Shown here: positions 9,100 to 17,865 of the stretch, piece after piece
How positions within the stretch are numbered: position 1 is the stretch's first letter
Layout of the letters: each line of letters starts with the position of its first letter
Source: Comamonadaceae bacterium
GTDB lineage: Bacteria > Pseudomonadota > Gammaproteobacteria > Burkholderiales > Burkholderiaceae_C
Length of the DNA: 64,000 nt
Reading direction: 5' to 3'
Assembly: GCA_013297875.1 (NCBI GenBank)
Contig: JAAFIW010000011.1
Location: 1-64,000, forward strand
Notes under the pieces: model-generated
The model's database searches: none
The model's input: the letters and a program-made list of their open reading frames with translations, nothing else
What the model was told of the DNA's origin: nothing
Program-made: the position numbers and the translations under genes

Positions 9100-10320
9100 A
9101 TGGACGCTACCCCGCACTTTCCCATTTACATGGACTACAGCGCCACCAACCCCTGCGACCCGCGGGTGGTGGACGCGATGATTCCGTGGTTGCGCGAGCA
9201 TTTCGGCAACCCCGCTTCGCGCAGCCACGCCTGGGGCTGGGAGGCTGAAAAAGCCGTTGAAAACGCCCGTGACCAGGTGGCGGCCTTGATTGGTGCCGAC
9301 CCGCGCGAAATCGTTTGGACCAGTGGTGCCACCGAGTCAAACAACCTGGCGCTGAAAGGCGCAGCCGGTTTTTACAAGACCAAAGGCAAGCACATCATCA
9401 CCGTGAAAACCGAGCACAAAGCCGTGCTGGACACCTGCCGCGAGCTGGAGCGCCAGGGCTTTGAAGTGACCTATCTGGACGTGCAGGAAGATGGTTTGGT
9501 GAACCTGGATGTGTTCAAAGCCGCCATTCGGCCCGACACCATCATTGCCAGCGTCATGTTCGTGAACAACGAAATCGGCGTGATTCAGGACATCACCGCT
9601 TTAGGCAACATCTGCCGCGAAAAAGGCGTGATTTTTCATGTAGACGCAGCGCAAGCTACCGGCCGGGTCGACATCGACATGACCACTTTGCCGGTGGATT
9701 TAATGAGCCTGACCGGCCATAAAACCTACGGCCCCAAAGGCATAGGCGCGCTGTTTGTTCGCCGCAAACCTCGCGTGCGCCTCGAGGCGCAAATGCACGG
9801 CGGCGGCCACGAGCGTGGCATGCGCTCGGGCACCCTGCCCACGCACCAGATCGTGGGTATGGGCGAGGCCTACCGCATTGCCAAAGCCGAGATGCACGGC
9901 GAAAACGAGCGCATTCGGGCCCTGCAACAGCGCATGCTCGATGGGCTGAAGGGTATCGAGCAGGTGTTTATCAATGGCCACCCGGAAAAGCGCGTGCCGC
10001 ACAACCTGAACATGAGCTTCAACTATGTGGAAGGCGAAAGCCTGATCATGGGCATCAAGGGTCTGGCCGTCTCCAGTGGCTCGGCCTGCACATCAGCCAG
10101 CCTGGAGCCCAGCTACGTGCTGCGTGCCCTGGGTCGCAGTGACGAATTGGCCCACAGCAGCCTGCGCATGACGATTGGCCGTTGGACCACCGAAGAAGAG
10201 ATTGACTACGCCGTCTCCACCATCAAGCACAACGTCGCCAAACTGCGCGACCTGAGCCCGTTGTGGGAGATGTACCAGGACGGCATCGACATTTCGTCCA
10301 TTCAATGGGCAGCACATTGA
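9100..10320 (+). CDS. iscS: Cysteine desulfurase IscS
   Basis: A 406-residue PLP enzyme that removes sulfur from cysteine and passes it to IscU and other acceptors. The PLP lysine is in '[17 protein letters not shown]'. The flexible loop carrying the persulfide cysteine is '[20 protein letters not shown]'. The C-terminal '[20 protein letters not shown]' matches the IscS tail that binds IscU. Second gene of the isc operon. A strongly structured 154-bp gap separates it from iscU. Confidence 0.98.
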   Translation: MDATPHFPIYMDYSATNPCDPRVVDAMIPWLREHFGNPASRSHAWGWEAEKAVENARDQVAALIGADPREIVWTSGATESNNLALKGAAGFYKTKGKHIITVKTEHKAVLDTCRELERQGFEVTYLDVQEDGLVNLDVFKAAIRPDTIIASVMFVNNEIGVIQDITALGNICREKGVIFHVDAAQATGRVDIDMTTLPVDLMSLTGHKTYGPKGIGALFVRRKPRVRLEAQMHGGGHERGMRSGTLPTHQIVGMGEAYRIAKAEMHGENERIRALQQRMLDGLKGIEQVFINGHPEKRVPHNLNMSFNYVEGESLIMGIKGLAVSSGSACTSASLEPSYVLRALGRSDELAHSSLRMTIGRWTTEEEIDYAVSTIKHNVAKLRDLSPLWEMYQDGIDISSIQWAAH

Positions 10321-10341
10321 TGCAGAGTGCGAGCGCTTCGC

Positions 10342-10437
10342 GCCGAGCGGCTTGCGCCGCAGAGGTAACGATTTGGCTGCGACCTCTGCGCGCAGCGCTC
10401 GGTAGTTTCGGCGGCGCAAGCCGGTCGGTAGCTCGGC
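10342..10437 (+). repeat. Nested inverted repeats in the iscS-iscU gap
   Basis: Three nested complementary pairs are visible: GCCGAGC (10342-10348) with GCTCGGC (10431-10437), CGGCTTGCGCCGC (10348-10360) with GCGGCGCAAGCCG (10411-10423), and GCAGAGGT (10359-10366) with ACCTCTGC (10382-10389) around a 15-nt loop. The transcript could fold into one long stem between the two coding regions, which could mark an mRNA processing, attenuation or stability element. No U-run follows, so a plain terminator is unlikely. Confidence 0.7.
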
Positions 10438-10474
10438 GACACACAAGTTCAGTTAAATACTAGGAGTTCAAACC

Positions 10475-10876
10475 ATGGCATACAGCGAAAAAGTAGTCGA
10501 CCACTATGAAAACCCCCGCAACGTCGGCTCGTTCGACAAGGGCGATGAGGACGTGGGCACCGGTATGGTGGGCGCACCGGCTTGCGGCGATGTGATGAAG
10601 CTGCAGATCAAGGTGAACCCGCAAACTGGCGTGATTGAAGATGCGCGCTTCAAAACCTACGGCTGCGGCTCGGCCATTGCGTCCAGCTCGCTGGTGACCG
10701 AGTGGGTCAAGGGCAAGACGCTGGATCAGGCGGCGGCCTTGAAAAACAGTCAGATCGCTGAAGAGTTGGCCCTGCCACCGGTGAAAATTCACTGCTCCAT
10801 CCTGGCGGAAGACGCCATCAAGGCGGCGGTGGACGATTACAAGAAAAAGCATGTCGTGGCTGCTGTAGCGGCCTGA
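10475..10876 (+). CDS. iscU: Iron-sulfur cluster scaffold IscU
   Basis: A 133-residue scaffold on which [2Fe-2S] clusters are built from IscS-derived sulfur. The three cluster cysteines are in 'GAPACGDVMKLQI', 'TYGCGSAIASSSL' and 'KIHCSILAEDAI'. The HscA recognition motif LPPVK precedes the third. The start follows TAGGAG. Length is that of the family. Confidence 0.98.
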   Translation: MAYSEKVVDHYENPRNVGSFDKGDEDVGTGMVGAPACGDVMKLQIKVNPQTGVIEDARFKTYGCGSAIASSSLVTEWVKGKTLDQAAALKNSQIAEELALPPVKIHCSILAEDAIKAAVDDYKKKHVVAAVAA

Positions 10877-10899
10877 CGGTCACAAAAGGAACATTTTCA

Positions 10900-11187
10900 A
10901 TGGCATTGACCCGCTTTGGATTCATCGTCACCGGTGACAACTTCACCCAGCTTCAAGGAACCGATCGCTTCAAGATGACGGTGGTGGGTGTGGCCAGCCC
11001 GGAGCAAGGCATCGAAGTGGCCAAGCAGATGGTCAAAGACGGCATTCAGTTGATTGAATTGTGTGGTGGATTCAGCCCCGTTTGGGCGGGAAAAATCATT
11101 GAGGCTATTGGCTATGCCGTGCCTGTTGGCGTGGTGGCGTATGGGCCTGAGTCCATTGATGCTATGTATAAATTGTTTGCTGATTAA
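10900..11187 (+). CDS. DUF6506-like small protein inside the isc operon
   Basis: A 95-residue protein with the pattern '[20 protein letters not shown]' then '[20 protein letters not shown]' and 'VPVGVVAYG', which I recognise as the DUF6506 type. One cysteine sits in the conserved 'ELCGGF' turn. It lies 23 bp after iscU and 5 bp before iscA on the same strand with its own AAAAGGAAC ribosome binding site, so it should be co-transcribed and made together with the cluster machinery. Standard proteobacterial isc operons go directly from iscU to iscA. The ELCGGF cysteine could bind a ligand or accept sulfur, but no function is known to me. Confidence 0.75.
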   Translation: MALTRFGFIVTGDNFTQLQGTDRFKMTVVGVASPEQGIEVAKQMVKDGIQLIELCGGFSPVWAGKIIEAIGYAVPVGVVAYGPESIDAMYKLFAD

Positions 11188-11192
11188 TCCTT

Positions 11193-11516
11193 ATGTCCGT
11201 CACCCTCACAGAAGCCGCCGCCAAGCACGTCAACCGCTACCTCACCAAGCGGGGAAAAGGCGTGGGCGTGCGCTTGGGCGTCAAAACCACGGGCTGTTCG
11301 GGCTTGGCTTACAAGCTGGAATATGTCGACGAGTTGTCGCCTGAAGACATCGTGTTTGAAGACCAGGGCATCAAGGTGCTGGTCGACCCCAAAAGCCTGG
11401 GCTATGTCGATGGCACGCAGCTGGACTTTGTGCGCGAAGGCCTGAATGAAGGCTTCAAGTTCAACAACCCGAAAGAGCGCGACCGCTGCGGCTGTGGCGA
11501 GTCGTTTCGCGTTTAG
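11193..11516 (+). CDS. iscA: A-type iron-sulfur carrier IscA
   Basis: A 107-residue HesB/IscA protein that carries Fe-S clusters from IscU to target enzymes. The three conserved cysteines are present in '[13 protein letters not shown]' and the C-terminal '[10 protein letters not shown]'. Start is 5 bp after the DUF6506-like gene, so coupled translation is likely. Confidence 0.97.
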   Translation: MSVTLTEAAAKHVNRYLTKRGKGVGVRLGVKTTGCSGLAYKLEYVDELSPEDIVFEDQGIKVLVDPKSLGYVDGTQLDFVREGLNEGFKFNNPKERDRCGCGESFRV

Positions 11517-11564
11517 TTATTTGTTGTTGCGGTGCCGTTGCGCACCGAAAAGCCAGCGGCCCGC

Positions 11565-12083
11565 ATGAACCTGCAATCCAACGACTTCGCCTTGTTCGGT
11601 CTGCCCGAGCAGTTTGCCCAAAACCGCGCCGCCATTGACGCGCAGTGGAAAGCCCTGCAGCGTGAAGCCCACCCCGACAAATTCGCCGCGCAAGGTGCTG
11701 CGGCCCAGCGGCTGGCGATGCAGTGGTCGGTGCGCATCAACGAGGCCTACCAGCGCCTGAAAGACCCGGTCAGTCGCGCCGCCTACTTGTGCGAGCTGCG
11801 TGGCGTGGCGATTGATGCCGAGCGCAACACCGCCATGCCGACTGAATTCCTGATGCAGCAAATGGCGTGGCGCGAGGCGCTGGATGAAGCTGCCTCGGCC
11901 GAAGATTTGGACAAAATCATGCGTCAGCCCATAGATTACCTGCTCAAGCAGCTACAAATATGTGAGCAGCTGCTTGACGTTGACAACAACCCGCAAGCCG
12001 CTGCACAGGTGGTACGCAGCCTGATGTTTGTCGAGCGCTTTGCGGAGGACATCGCCAAACGTCACGAACAACTCGAACAATAG
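11565..12083 (+). CDS. hscB: Fe-S cluster co-chaperone HscB
   Basis: A 172-residue J-domain co-chaperone that brings IscU to HscA. The start '[17 protein letters not shown]' was chosen because it aligns with the family; the frame is open 11 codons further upstream. The J-domain motif is 'REAHPDKF' and the C-terminal IscU-binding helices follow. Residues around '[15 protein letters not shown]' are encoded by a copy of repeat A (11926..11962) read in frame, in the helical C-terminal domain. The hscA reading frame starts 10 bp after the stop. Confidence 0.95.
   Translation: MNLQSNDFALFGLPEQFAQNRAAIDAQWKALQREAHPDKFAAQGAAAQRLAMQWSVRINEAYQRLKDPVSRAAYLCELRGVAIDAERNTAMPTEFLMQQMAWREALDEAASAEDLDKIMRQPIDYLLKQLQICEQLLDVDNNPQAAAQVVRSLMFVERFAEDIAKRHEQLEQ
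11926..11962 (-). repeat. Repeat A copy inside hscB
   Basis: AGCCCATAGATTACCTGC followed by TCAAGCAGCTACAAATA is the reverse complement of the repeat A core with its conserved ATGGGCT end. It is read in frame as part of the HscB C-terminal domain. Confidence 0.75.
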
Positions 12084-12093
12084 AACAGTTCCC

Positions 12094-13956
12094 ATGGCCC
12101 TGCTGCAAATCTCCGAACCCAACCAGTCGCCCAACCCGCACGAGCGTCGCATCGCCGTGGGCATAGACCTGGGCACCACGCACTCGTTGGTCGCCGCCGT
12201 GCGCAATGGTGTGGCCGAGTGTCTGCCAGACGAGCAGGGCAGGGTGCTATTGCCGTCGGTGGTGCGCTTCTTGCAAGGCGACAAGCGCCAGATCGGCTAC
12301 GACGCCCAGGCCGCACAAACCCAGGACCCTGAAAACACCATCGCGTCCGTCAAGCGCTTCATGGGCCGTGGCTTGAGAGACATTGCTGGCGCTGACAAGC
12401 TGCCGCTCAAACTGATTGACAAACCCGGCATGCTGGCGGTGGAAACCGTGCAAGGTGAAAAGTCGCCGGTCGAGGTCAGCGCCGAGATACTGGCTACCCT
12501 GCGCTTCCGGGCCGAAGACACGTTTGACGACGATGTGTTTGGCGCGGTGATCACCGTGCCCGCCTACTTTGACGACGCCCAGCGCCAAGCCACCAAGGAC
12601 GCGGCGCAATTGGCTGGCATCAACGTGCTGCGCCTGATCAATGAGCCCACGGCAGCGGCGATTGCCTACGGCCTGGACAACGCCAGCGAGGGTGTTTATG
12701 CGATTTACGACCTGGGAGGCGGCACGTTTGATATCTCCATCCTGCGGCTGACGCAAGGCGTGTTTGAGGTGCTGGCCACGGGGGGTGATTCGGCTTTGGG
12801 TGGCGACGACTACGACCGGGCGCTGGCCGACGCGTGGCTGTCGGGCAAGGGTGCTGAGCCAGCAGACCGGGCGGCCTTGCAACTGGCTGCGCGAGTGGTG
12901 AAAGAGCGCTTGTCGGGTCTTGGAAGCGCTACTGAATCCATAGCTGCTCCAGCAATGAATACATGGGCTGATGGCCAATTTCGCATCAATCTGGAGCAAT
13001 TTGACGCCCTCACGGCACCACTGACTGCCCGCACCCTCACCGCCGCCCGCAAAGCCCTGCGCGACGCCAAATTAACGCCGCAAGACATCCAGGGCGTGGT
13101 GCTGGTGGGCGGCTCCACCCGCATGCCGCAGATTCGCCGCGCGGTGGCGCAGTTGTTTGGCCGCGAGCCATTGACCAATCTGAACCCCGATGAGATCGTG
13201 GCCCTGGGCGCGGCCATTCAAGCCAACCAACTCGCGGGCAACGCCAGCAACAACGACCTGCTGCTGCTCGACGTGATTCCGCTGTCGCTGGGCATAGAAA
13301 CCATGGGGGGCCTGGTTGAGCGCATCGTGCCGCGCAACCAGACCATTCCCACCGCCATGGCGCAAGACTTCACCACTTACCAGGACGGCCAGACCGCGCT
13401 GGCGCTGCATGTGGTGCAGGGTGAGCGCGACCTGGTGGCCGACTGCCGCAGCCTGGCCCGCTTCGAGCTGCGCGGCATCCCGCCGATGGCCGCTGGGGCT
13501 GCGCGCATCCGGGTGACCTTCACGGTTGATGCCGATGGCTTGCTCAGCGTGGCGGCGCGCGAGCAGGGCAGCGGCGTGGAAGCCACCATTGCCGTCAAGC
13601 CTTCGTATGGCCTGAGCGACGAGCAGATCGCGCAAATGCTGAAAGACAGTTTTGCCACGGTCGATCAAGACATTGCCGCCCGCGCGCTGGCCGAGGCCAA
13701 AGTCGACGCCGACCGCATGCTGCTGGCCACCCGCAGCGCGCTGGCGGCTGATGCGCATTTGCTGAATGCGGCCGAGCGCCAATCCATCGACGCGCTGATG
13801 GCGTCACTACAAGCCACCGCCGCTACCAGTCAAGATGCCAAAACCATCGAACAAGCCACCGACGCCCTGGCCAAAGGCACAGAAGCCTTCGCCGCGCAAC
13901 GCATGAACCAAGGCATTGCCAAAGCCTTGTCCGGCAAACACCTGGAAGCCATCTAG
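12094..13956 (+). CDS. hscA: Fe-S protein maturation chaperone HscA (Hsp70 family)
   Basis: A 620-residue Hsp70 of the HscA type that uses ATP to release clusters from IscU. The phosphate-1 motif '[15 protein letters not shown]', '[13 protein letters not shown]' and '[17 protein letters not shown]' are all present, followed by the substrate domain and helical lid. The start at [11 protein letters not shown] matches the family; the open frame runs 22 codons further upstream into hscB. Near residue 280, '[16 protein letters not shown]' is encoded by a repeat A copy in frame, replacing the region that is 'SVTVNV..W' in E. coli HscA as I recall it. The stop TAG directly abuts the fdx start. Confidence 0.96.
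   Translation: MALLQISEPNQSPNPHERRIAVGIDLGTTHSLVAAVRNGVAECLPDEQGRVLLPSVVRFLQGDKRQIGYDAQAAQTQDPENTIASVKRFMGRGLRDIAGADKLPLKLIDKPGMLAVETVQGEKSPVEVSAEILATLRFRAEDTFDDDVFGAVITVPAYFDDAQRQATKDAAQLAGINVLRLINEPTAAAIAYGLDNASEGVYAIYDLGGGTFDISILRLTQGVFEVLATGGDSALGGDDYDRALADAWLSGKGAEPADRAALQLAARVVKERLSGLGSATESIAAPAMNTWADGQFRINLEQFDALTAPLTARTLTAARKALRDAKLTPQDIQGVVLVGGSTRMPQIRRAVAQLFGREPLTNLNPDEIVALGAAIQANQLAGNASNNDLLLLDVIPLSLGIETMGGLVERIVPRNQTIPTAMAQDFTTYQDGQTALALHVVQGERDLVADCRSLARFELRGIPPMAAGAARIRVTFTVDADGLLSVAAREQGSGVEATIAVKPSYGLSDEQIAQMLKDSFATVDQDIAARALAEAKVDADRMLLATRSALAADAHLLNAAERQSIDALMASLQATAATSQDAKTIEQATDALAKGTEAFAAQRMNQGIAKALSGKHLEAI
12926..12969 (+). repeat. Repeat A copy inside hscA
   Basis: GCTACTGAATCCATAGCTGC then TCCAGCAATGAATACATGGGCT carries all repeat A landmarks (GCTA, TAGCTGCT-AGCA, ATGGGCT) in forward orientation and is translated in frame within the HscA nucleotide-binding domain. 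Confidence 0.8.
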
Positions 13957-14295
13957 ATGCCCACCATCACCATCCTCCCCCACCCCGAGTACTGCCCGCA
14001 AGGCGCCAGCGTGTCAGCACCTGCTGGCACGTCGATTTGCGAAGCCTTGCTGGACAACCACATCAACATCGAACACGCCTGCGACATGAGCGCCGCTTGC
14101 ACCACCTGCCACGTGATCGTGCGCGAGGGCTTCAAGTCGCTGGGTGAGCCCGACGAAACAGAAGAAGACCTGCTGGACCGCGCCTGGGGCCTGGAGCCCA
14201 ACAGCCGCCTGAGCTGCCAGGCGCTGCTGGCGCAGGCGAATGTGACGGTGGAAATCCCGAAGTACTCGATCAACCACGCCAAAGAGAATCATTAA
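13957..14295 (+). CDS. fdx: ISC-type [2Fe-2S] ferredoxin
   Basis: A 112-residue adrenodoxin-type ferredoxin that supplies electrons for cluster assembly. Cluster ligands are in 'CDMSAACTTCHVIV' (C-x5-C-x2-C) and 'LSCQALLAQ'. Its ATG starts immediately after the hscA stop codon. Last gene of the isc operon; a large inverted repeat follows. Confidence 0.97.
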   Translation: MPTITILPHPEYCPQGASVSAPAGTSICEALLDNHINIEHACDMSAACTTCHVIVREGFKSLGEPDETEEDLLDRAWGLEPNSRLSCQALLAQANVTVEIPKYSINHAKENH

Positions 14296-14310
14296 GTTGA
14301 GAGCCGGGGA

Positions 14311-14438
14311 TTTTTGAACGCAGAGGACGCAAAGGCTACGCAGAGGACGCAAAAGGAATACCAAAAATGATGGCAAATATCCCTCTGTCTTCCTCTGCGC
14401 CCTCTGCGCAACCTTCGCGTCCTCTGCGTTCAAATTCT
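14311..14438. repeat. Repeat D copy 1: long inverted repeat of CGCAGAGGACGC units
   Basis: Two arms of about 35 bases (from TTTGAACGCAGAGGACGC and back from GCGTCCTCTGCGTTCAAA) are nearly perfect complements around a roughly 45-base centre. Each arm contains two CGCAGAGG units. A diverged relative lies at 56611..56765. It fills the fdx-dnaQ gap. Confidence 0.85.
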
Positions 14439-14461
14439 TCGGCTCCAAAACACGTCATCCC

Positions 14462-15178
14462 ATGCGCCAAATCGTCCTAGACACCGAAACCACCGGCCTG
14501 TCCGCCGAAAACGGCGACCGTATCATCGAGATTGGTTGCGTGGAGTTGCTCAGCCGCAAGCTCACCGGCAACAACAAACACTTCTACCTGAACCCCGAGC
14601 GCGACAGCCATGAAGATGCGATGAAAGTGCATGGCATCAGCAACGAGTTTTTGCGTGACAAGCCCAAGTTTGCGGCGGTGGCCGATGAGTTGTTGGACTA
14701 CTTGAGCGGTGCCGAAATCATCATCCACAACGCGCCGTTTGACGTGGGGTTTTTGAGCAAGGAACTGGAACGCATCGGCCGTGCGCCCTTTAAAACCCAT
14801 GTGCTCAGCGTGACTGACACGCTGTTGATGGCCAAGGAGCTGTTCCCCGGCAAACGCAACAGCCTGGACGCGCTGTGCGACCGCCTGGAAGTCGACAACT
14901 CCAGCCGCACCTTGCACGGCGCGCTGCTGGATGCTGAATTGCTGGCCGACGTCTACATCAACCTCACGCGCGGGCAGGACGCGCTGCTGATCGACATGGG
15001 CGGTGCCGAGCACACCGTGGGCACTGCCGAGTTGATCGACCTGCGCGGTTTTGACCTGCCCGTGATCGCTGCCAACGACCAGGAAGCCGCCGCGCACGAT
15101 GCGGTACTCACCCAACTGGACAAAGCCAGCGGCGGCAAAACCGTCTGGCGCAATTTTCAGCCAGCAGCCGTGGCATAA
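14462..15178 (+). CDS. dnaQ: DNA polymerase III epsilon subunit (proofreading 3'-5' exonuclease)
   Basis: A 238-residue DnaQ with the three DEDDh exonuclease motifs: 'LDTETTGLSAENGDRIIEIG' (ExoI), 'IHNAPFDVGFLSKEL' (ExoII) and 'LHGALLDAELLADVYI' (ExoIII, catalytic His). It removes misincorporated bases and binds the alpha subunit. No obvious operon partner; tRNA-Val follows 52 bp downstream and its -10-like CATAAT overlaps the dnaQ stop codon. Confidence 0.96.
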   Translation: MRQIVLDTETTGLSAENGDRIIEIGCVELLSRKLTGNNKHFYLNPERDSHEDAMKVHGISNEFLRDKPKFAAVADELLDYLSGAEIIIHNAPFDVGFLSKELERIGRAPFKTHVLSVTDTLLMAKELFPGKRNSLDALCDRLEVDNSSRTLHGALLDAELLADVYINLTRGQDALLIDMGGAEHTVGTAELIDLRGFDLPVIAANDQEAAAHDAVLTQLDKASGGKTVWRNFQPAAVA

Positions 15179-15230
15179 TCGCGGGCTTAGCTTTTGCGGC
15201 CTGGCTGAACAAATCAGGCGCAGACAACTA

Positions 15231-15305
15231 GGGAGATTAGCTCAGGGGTAGAGCACTGCATTCACACTGCAGGGGTCACAAGTTCGAAACTTGTATCTCC
15301 CACCA
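15231..15305 (+). tRNA. tRNA-Val (anticodon CAC)
   Basis: A complete cloverleaf: acceptor GGGAGAT/ATCTCCC, D-arm GCTC...GAGC, anticodon stem CTGCA/TGCAG with loop TTCACAC giving anticodon CAC, variable GGGTC, T-arm ACAAG-TTCGAAA-CTTGT, discriminator A and an encoded CCA. It decodes GTG. Confidence 0.97.
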
Positions 15306-15328
15306 CATTCCCACCCGTTTTGCCGACC

Positions 15329-15850
15329 ATGATCCATTTGCTCAGGCTTTGCATTGTTGTGTTCGGGTGTATGTGCCTGTCAGCGCAGGCGCAGGTGTTG
15401 GACTCCAAAACGCTCAAAACCGTCTCTATTCGCCCCAGTGCGGCCGTCTGGCAAGTTGATACCGACAAGCCCGACGCAGACGGCGACCCCGAGTTTGAGT
15501 TGCGGCATCTGGCGGTTGGGCGCACCACCGTAGGCGTGACCGAATCCAAGCCATTTCCGTTTCCCGTATCGCACGAGTTGTTTTGGCAGGAATTTGTGCC
15601 AATGATGAAAAAAACCTTCAAAAACTTCGTGCAGGTGCCGCTCCCCGCAGGCTTGATCGTGCCCAAAGACTACGCGTGCAACGCCAGCCAATCGTCACTT
15701 GGCGAGGACAAGCCCACACGCACCGATGTGCATTGCACCGCCCGCAAGTGGCGCACGCAGTCCATGCTGACCCTGGTCATCCCGATTGCCGAGCAGGGCA
15801 AAGTGATGGCCGATGTCAACGCCTTGCTGGCAACGCTGGGCTGGAAGTAA
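15329..15850 (+). CDS. Secreted protein of unknown function
   Basis: A 173-residue protein with an N-terminal signal peptide (hydrophobic 'LLRLCIVVFGCMCLS', probable cleavage after 'AQAQ'). The mature part has no domain I recognise and two cysteines that could pair. The ATG at 15329 is preferred over an upstream TTG because it gives a normal signal sequence. Its 3' end overlaps the 3' end of the convergent LysR gene by 35 bp. A short pentapeptide run 'FPFPV' is the only distinctive element. Likely periplasmic. Confidence 0.7.
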   Translation: MIHLLRLCIVVFGCMCLSAQAQVLDSKTLKTVSIRPSAAVWQVDTDKPDADGDPEFELRHLAVGRTTVGVTESKPFPFPVSHELFWQEFVPMMKKTFKNFVQVPLPAGLIVPKDYACNASQSSLGEDKPTRTDVHCTARKWRTQSMLTLVIPIAEQGKVMADVNALLATLGWK

Positions 15851-16730
15851 GGTCGGCCTTTGCCGCTGCCAGCACCCACTGCCTGAAGCTGGCCAGCGGT
15901 GCCAGGTGTTCCCGGGCTTCGGGGTAGCACAGGTAGTAGCCCAGTTCCTCTTCGTAGCCGTCGGTCAATGGCGTGCTGACCAGGCCGGCAGCAATATCGT
16001 CGCGCACCAGGCACTCCGGCACCAACGACAGGCCCATGCCGGCCATCACCGCGCGAATCAGGCTGTGGTACTGGTCTAGCTGCGGGCCAGCCAGTGGGTT
16101 GATGCCCTGCACCTGATGCTTGTCGCACCAACGCGCCCAGGCCTGTGGCACCGACACGTGCTGCAGCAAGGTGAAGCGCGCCACGTCTTGCGCGTGGCGC
16201 AGCCGGGTGTCGGGTGGTGCAATCAGCACCACTTGCTGGCCAGTGATGTAGTGGGATACAGCACCTGGCCAATGCCCGTTGCCCAGCAGAATCGAGCAGT
16301 CCAGGTCGGGGCGGTGAAAGTCGTAGCCCTGCACATAGGGCACAAAGCGCACGTTGATCTGCGGGTGCAGGCGGGCGAACTCGGGCAGCCGCGGAATCAG
16401 CCACTTGGAGCCAAACGTCGGCAGCGTTGACAGGTGCAGCGCGCCACCGCCGTCGCCACTGGTGATCAGCTCCAGCGTGGCGGCTTCAATTTGTGCCAGC
16501 AGCGGGCGAATGGCGGCTTCGTAGCGCTGGCCGGCGGGCGTGAGACTCAGGCGTTTGCGCACCCGCTCAAACAGCGGCACGCCGGTCCAGCGCTCCAGCT
16601 CTTGCACCTGTTTGCTGACTGCGCTTTGCGTCAGGTGCAAAGACTCCGCAGCGCGGGAAATGCTGCCAAAGCGAGCCGTGGTGGAGAAGGCTTTGAGCAG
16701 GTTGTGCGGTGGGCTGAGGCGGCGGGTCAT
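15816..16730 (-). CDS. LysR-family transcriptional regulator (GcvA-like)
   Basis: A 304-residue LTTR. The N-terminal winged helix reads 'LLKAFSTTARFGSISRAAES' with the recognition helix 'LTQSAVSKQVQELE', and the C-terminal effector domain follows. Divergent from a Bug-type binding protein across 116 bp, a common arrangement in Burkholderiales in which the regulator responds to the transported compound. The palindrome ATTTCA-TTC-TGAAAT lies 8 bp upstream of its start. The effector is unknown. Confidence 0.92.
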   Translation of the reverse strand: MTRRLSPPHNLLKAFSTTARFGSISRAAESLHLTQSAVSKQVQELERWTGVPLFERVRKRLSLTPAGQRYEAAIRPLLAQIEAATLELITSGDGGGALHLSTLPTFGSKWLIPRLPEFARLHPQINVRFVPYVQGYDFHRPDLDCSILLGNGHWPGAVSHYITGQQVVLIAPPDTRLRHAQDVARFTLLQHVSVPQAWARWCDKHQVQGINPLAGPQLDQYHSLIRAVMAGMGLSLVPECLVRDDIAAGLVSTPLTDGYEEELGYYLCYPEAREHLAPLASFRQWVLAAAKADLTSSPALPARR

Positions 16731-16737
16731 GGTGAAA

Positions 16738-16752
16738 ATTTCATTCTGAAAT
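16738..16752. promoter_or_regulatory. Palindrome in the LysR-Bug divergent gap
   Basis: ATTTCATTCTGAAAT is a perfect 6-bp inverted repeat with a 3-bp centre, immediately upstream of the LysR start, and has the T-N-A layout of LTTR sites. An autoregulatory operator is inferred. Confidence 0.5.
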
Positions 16753-16846
16753 GGAATGTTATCAGGCTGGCTTTTCGTTTAGTAGTTTGGCTTCTAATGG
16801 GCAAAATTGCAAACATTAGCAGATGAAATTCAAAGGAATCACCACC

Positions 16847-17806
16847 ATGCAACGCCGTCACCTCATTGCCCTGGCTTCCAGTTCATTTCTTTCCGGACTG
16901 TCTTTTGCCCAGACGGGCAAACCCATTCGCCTGGTTGTTCCCTTCCCTGCAGGCGGTGCGACCGACATCACGGCTCGTGCCCTGACCGAGCCTTTGGCCC
17001 GTATCCTGGGGCAGCCCGTCATCGTGGACAACCGCGCCGGTGCAGGCGGCTCGATCGGCATGGCGGAGGTTGCAAAGGCCGCGCCCGACGGTCTGACCCT
17101 GGGCGTGGCCACCCTGTCAACCCATGGCGTGAACCCGGCGGTCTACAAAACCCTGCCTTACGACCCGATCAAAGACTTTGCACCGGTTACCGAACTCGTC
17201 AAGGCGCCGGGTGTGCTGGTGGTCAACCCCAAACTGGGTGTGAACGACTTTGCAGGCTTGGTGAAGTACCTCAAAGCCAACCCCGGCAAGGTCAGCTATG
17301 CGTCGCCGGGTAACGGCACCATTGGCCACATGTGGGGCGAAATGTTCAAGAGCACCACCAACACCTTCATGCTGCACATTCCCTACCGCGGCGCAGGCCC
17401 CGCACTCAACGATGTGCTGGGCGGGCAGGTGATGGTGTACTTTGACCAGGTGGCCTCGTCGCTGCCGCACATCCAGTCGGGCAAGCTCATGGCGCTGGCC
17501 GTGTCATGGCCCAAGCGGCTGGACAACCTGCCCGCTGTGCCCACTTACCTGGAGCTGGGCGTGTTTGGCAACAACGACCCGTCGTGGTTTGGGCTGGTAG
17601 CGCCTGCTGCCACGCCAGCGTCCACCGTGAAGCGCTTGCATGAAGCGGTGGCCAAGGCGCTGGCGGAGCCGGCCGTGCGCGAACGCCTGGCCGGGCAGGG
17701 CTTGTTTGTGTCAGGGGGCGGCCCAGAAGAGTTTGGCCAGCAGATTCGCAAGGAAATTGACAAGATGCAGCGAATTGCCCGTTATGGCCGCATCAGCCTG
17801 GAGTGA
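16847..17806 (+). CDS. Bug-family tripartite tricarboxylate transporter substrate-binding protein
   Basis: A 319-residue periplasmic binding protein. The start at MQRRHLIALASSSF gives a proper signal peptide ('LALASSSFLSGLSFAQ' region) and follows AAAGGAATC. The mature N-terminus 'KPIRLVVPFPAGGATDITAR' and 'VDNRAGAGGSIGMAEVAKA' are Bug hallmarks that form the carboxylate-binding pocket. No TctA/TctB membrane genes are adjacent, as is typical for the hugely expanded Bug families of this order, so it may work with a distant transporter or in sensing. Confidence 0.93.
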   Translation: MQRRHLIALASSSFLSGLSFAQTGKPIRLVVPFPAGGATDITARALTEPLARILGQPVIVDNRAGAGGSIGMAEVAKAAPDGLTLGVATLSTHGVNPAVYKTLPYDPIKDFAPVTELVKAPGVLVVNPKLGVNDFAGLVKYLKANPGKVSYASPGNGTIGHMWGEMFKSTTNTFMLHIPYRGAGPALNDVLGGQVMVYFDQVASSLPHIQSGKLMALAVSWPKRLDNLPAVPTYLELGVFGNNDPSWFGLVAPAATPASTVKRLHEAVAKALAEPAVRERLAGQGLFVSGGGPEEFGQQIRKEIDKMQRIARYGRISLE

Positions 17807-17865
17807 TGTTGAACACTGTTTTGAGGCTATTACAAGCCCGCCAGCAAAGCCTGACGGATGCCACA

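Noticed and set aside
10900-11187. The small gene between iscU and iscA taken as iscX
   Set aside because: IscX is about 66 residues, acidic and located after fdx; this protein has a different sequence pattern (ELCGGF) and length.
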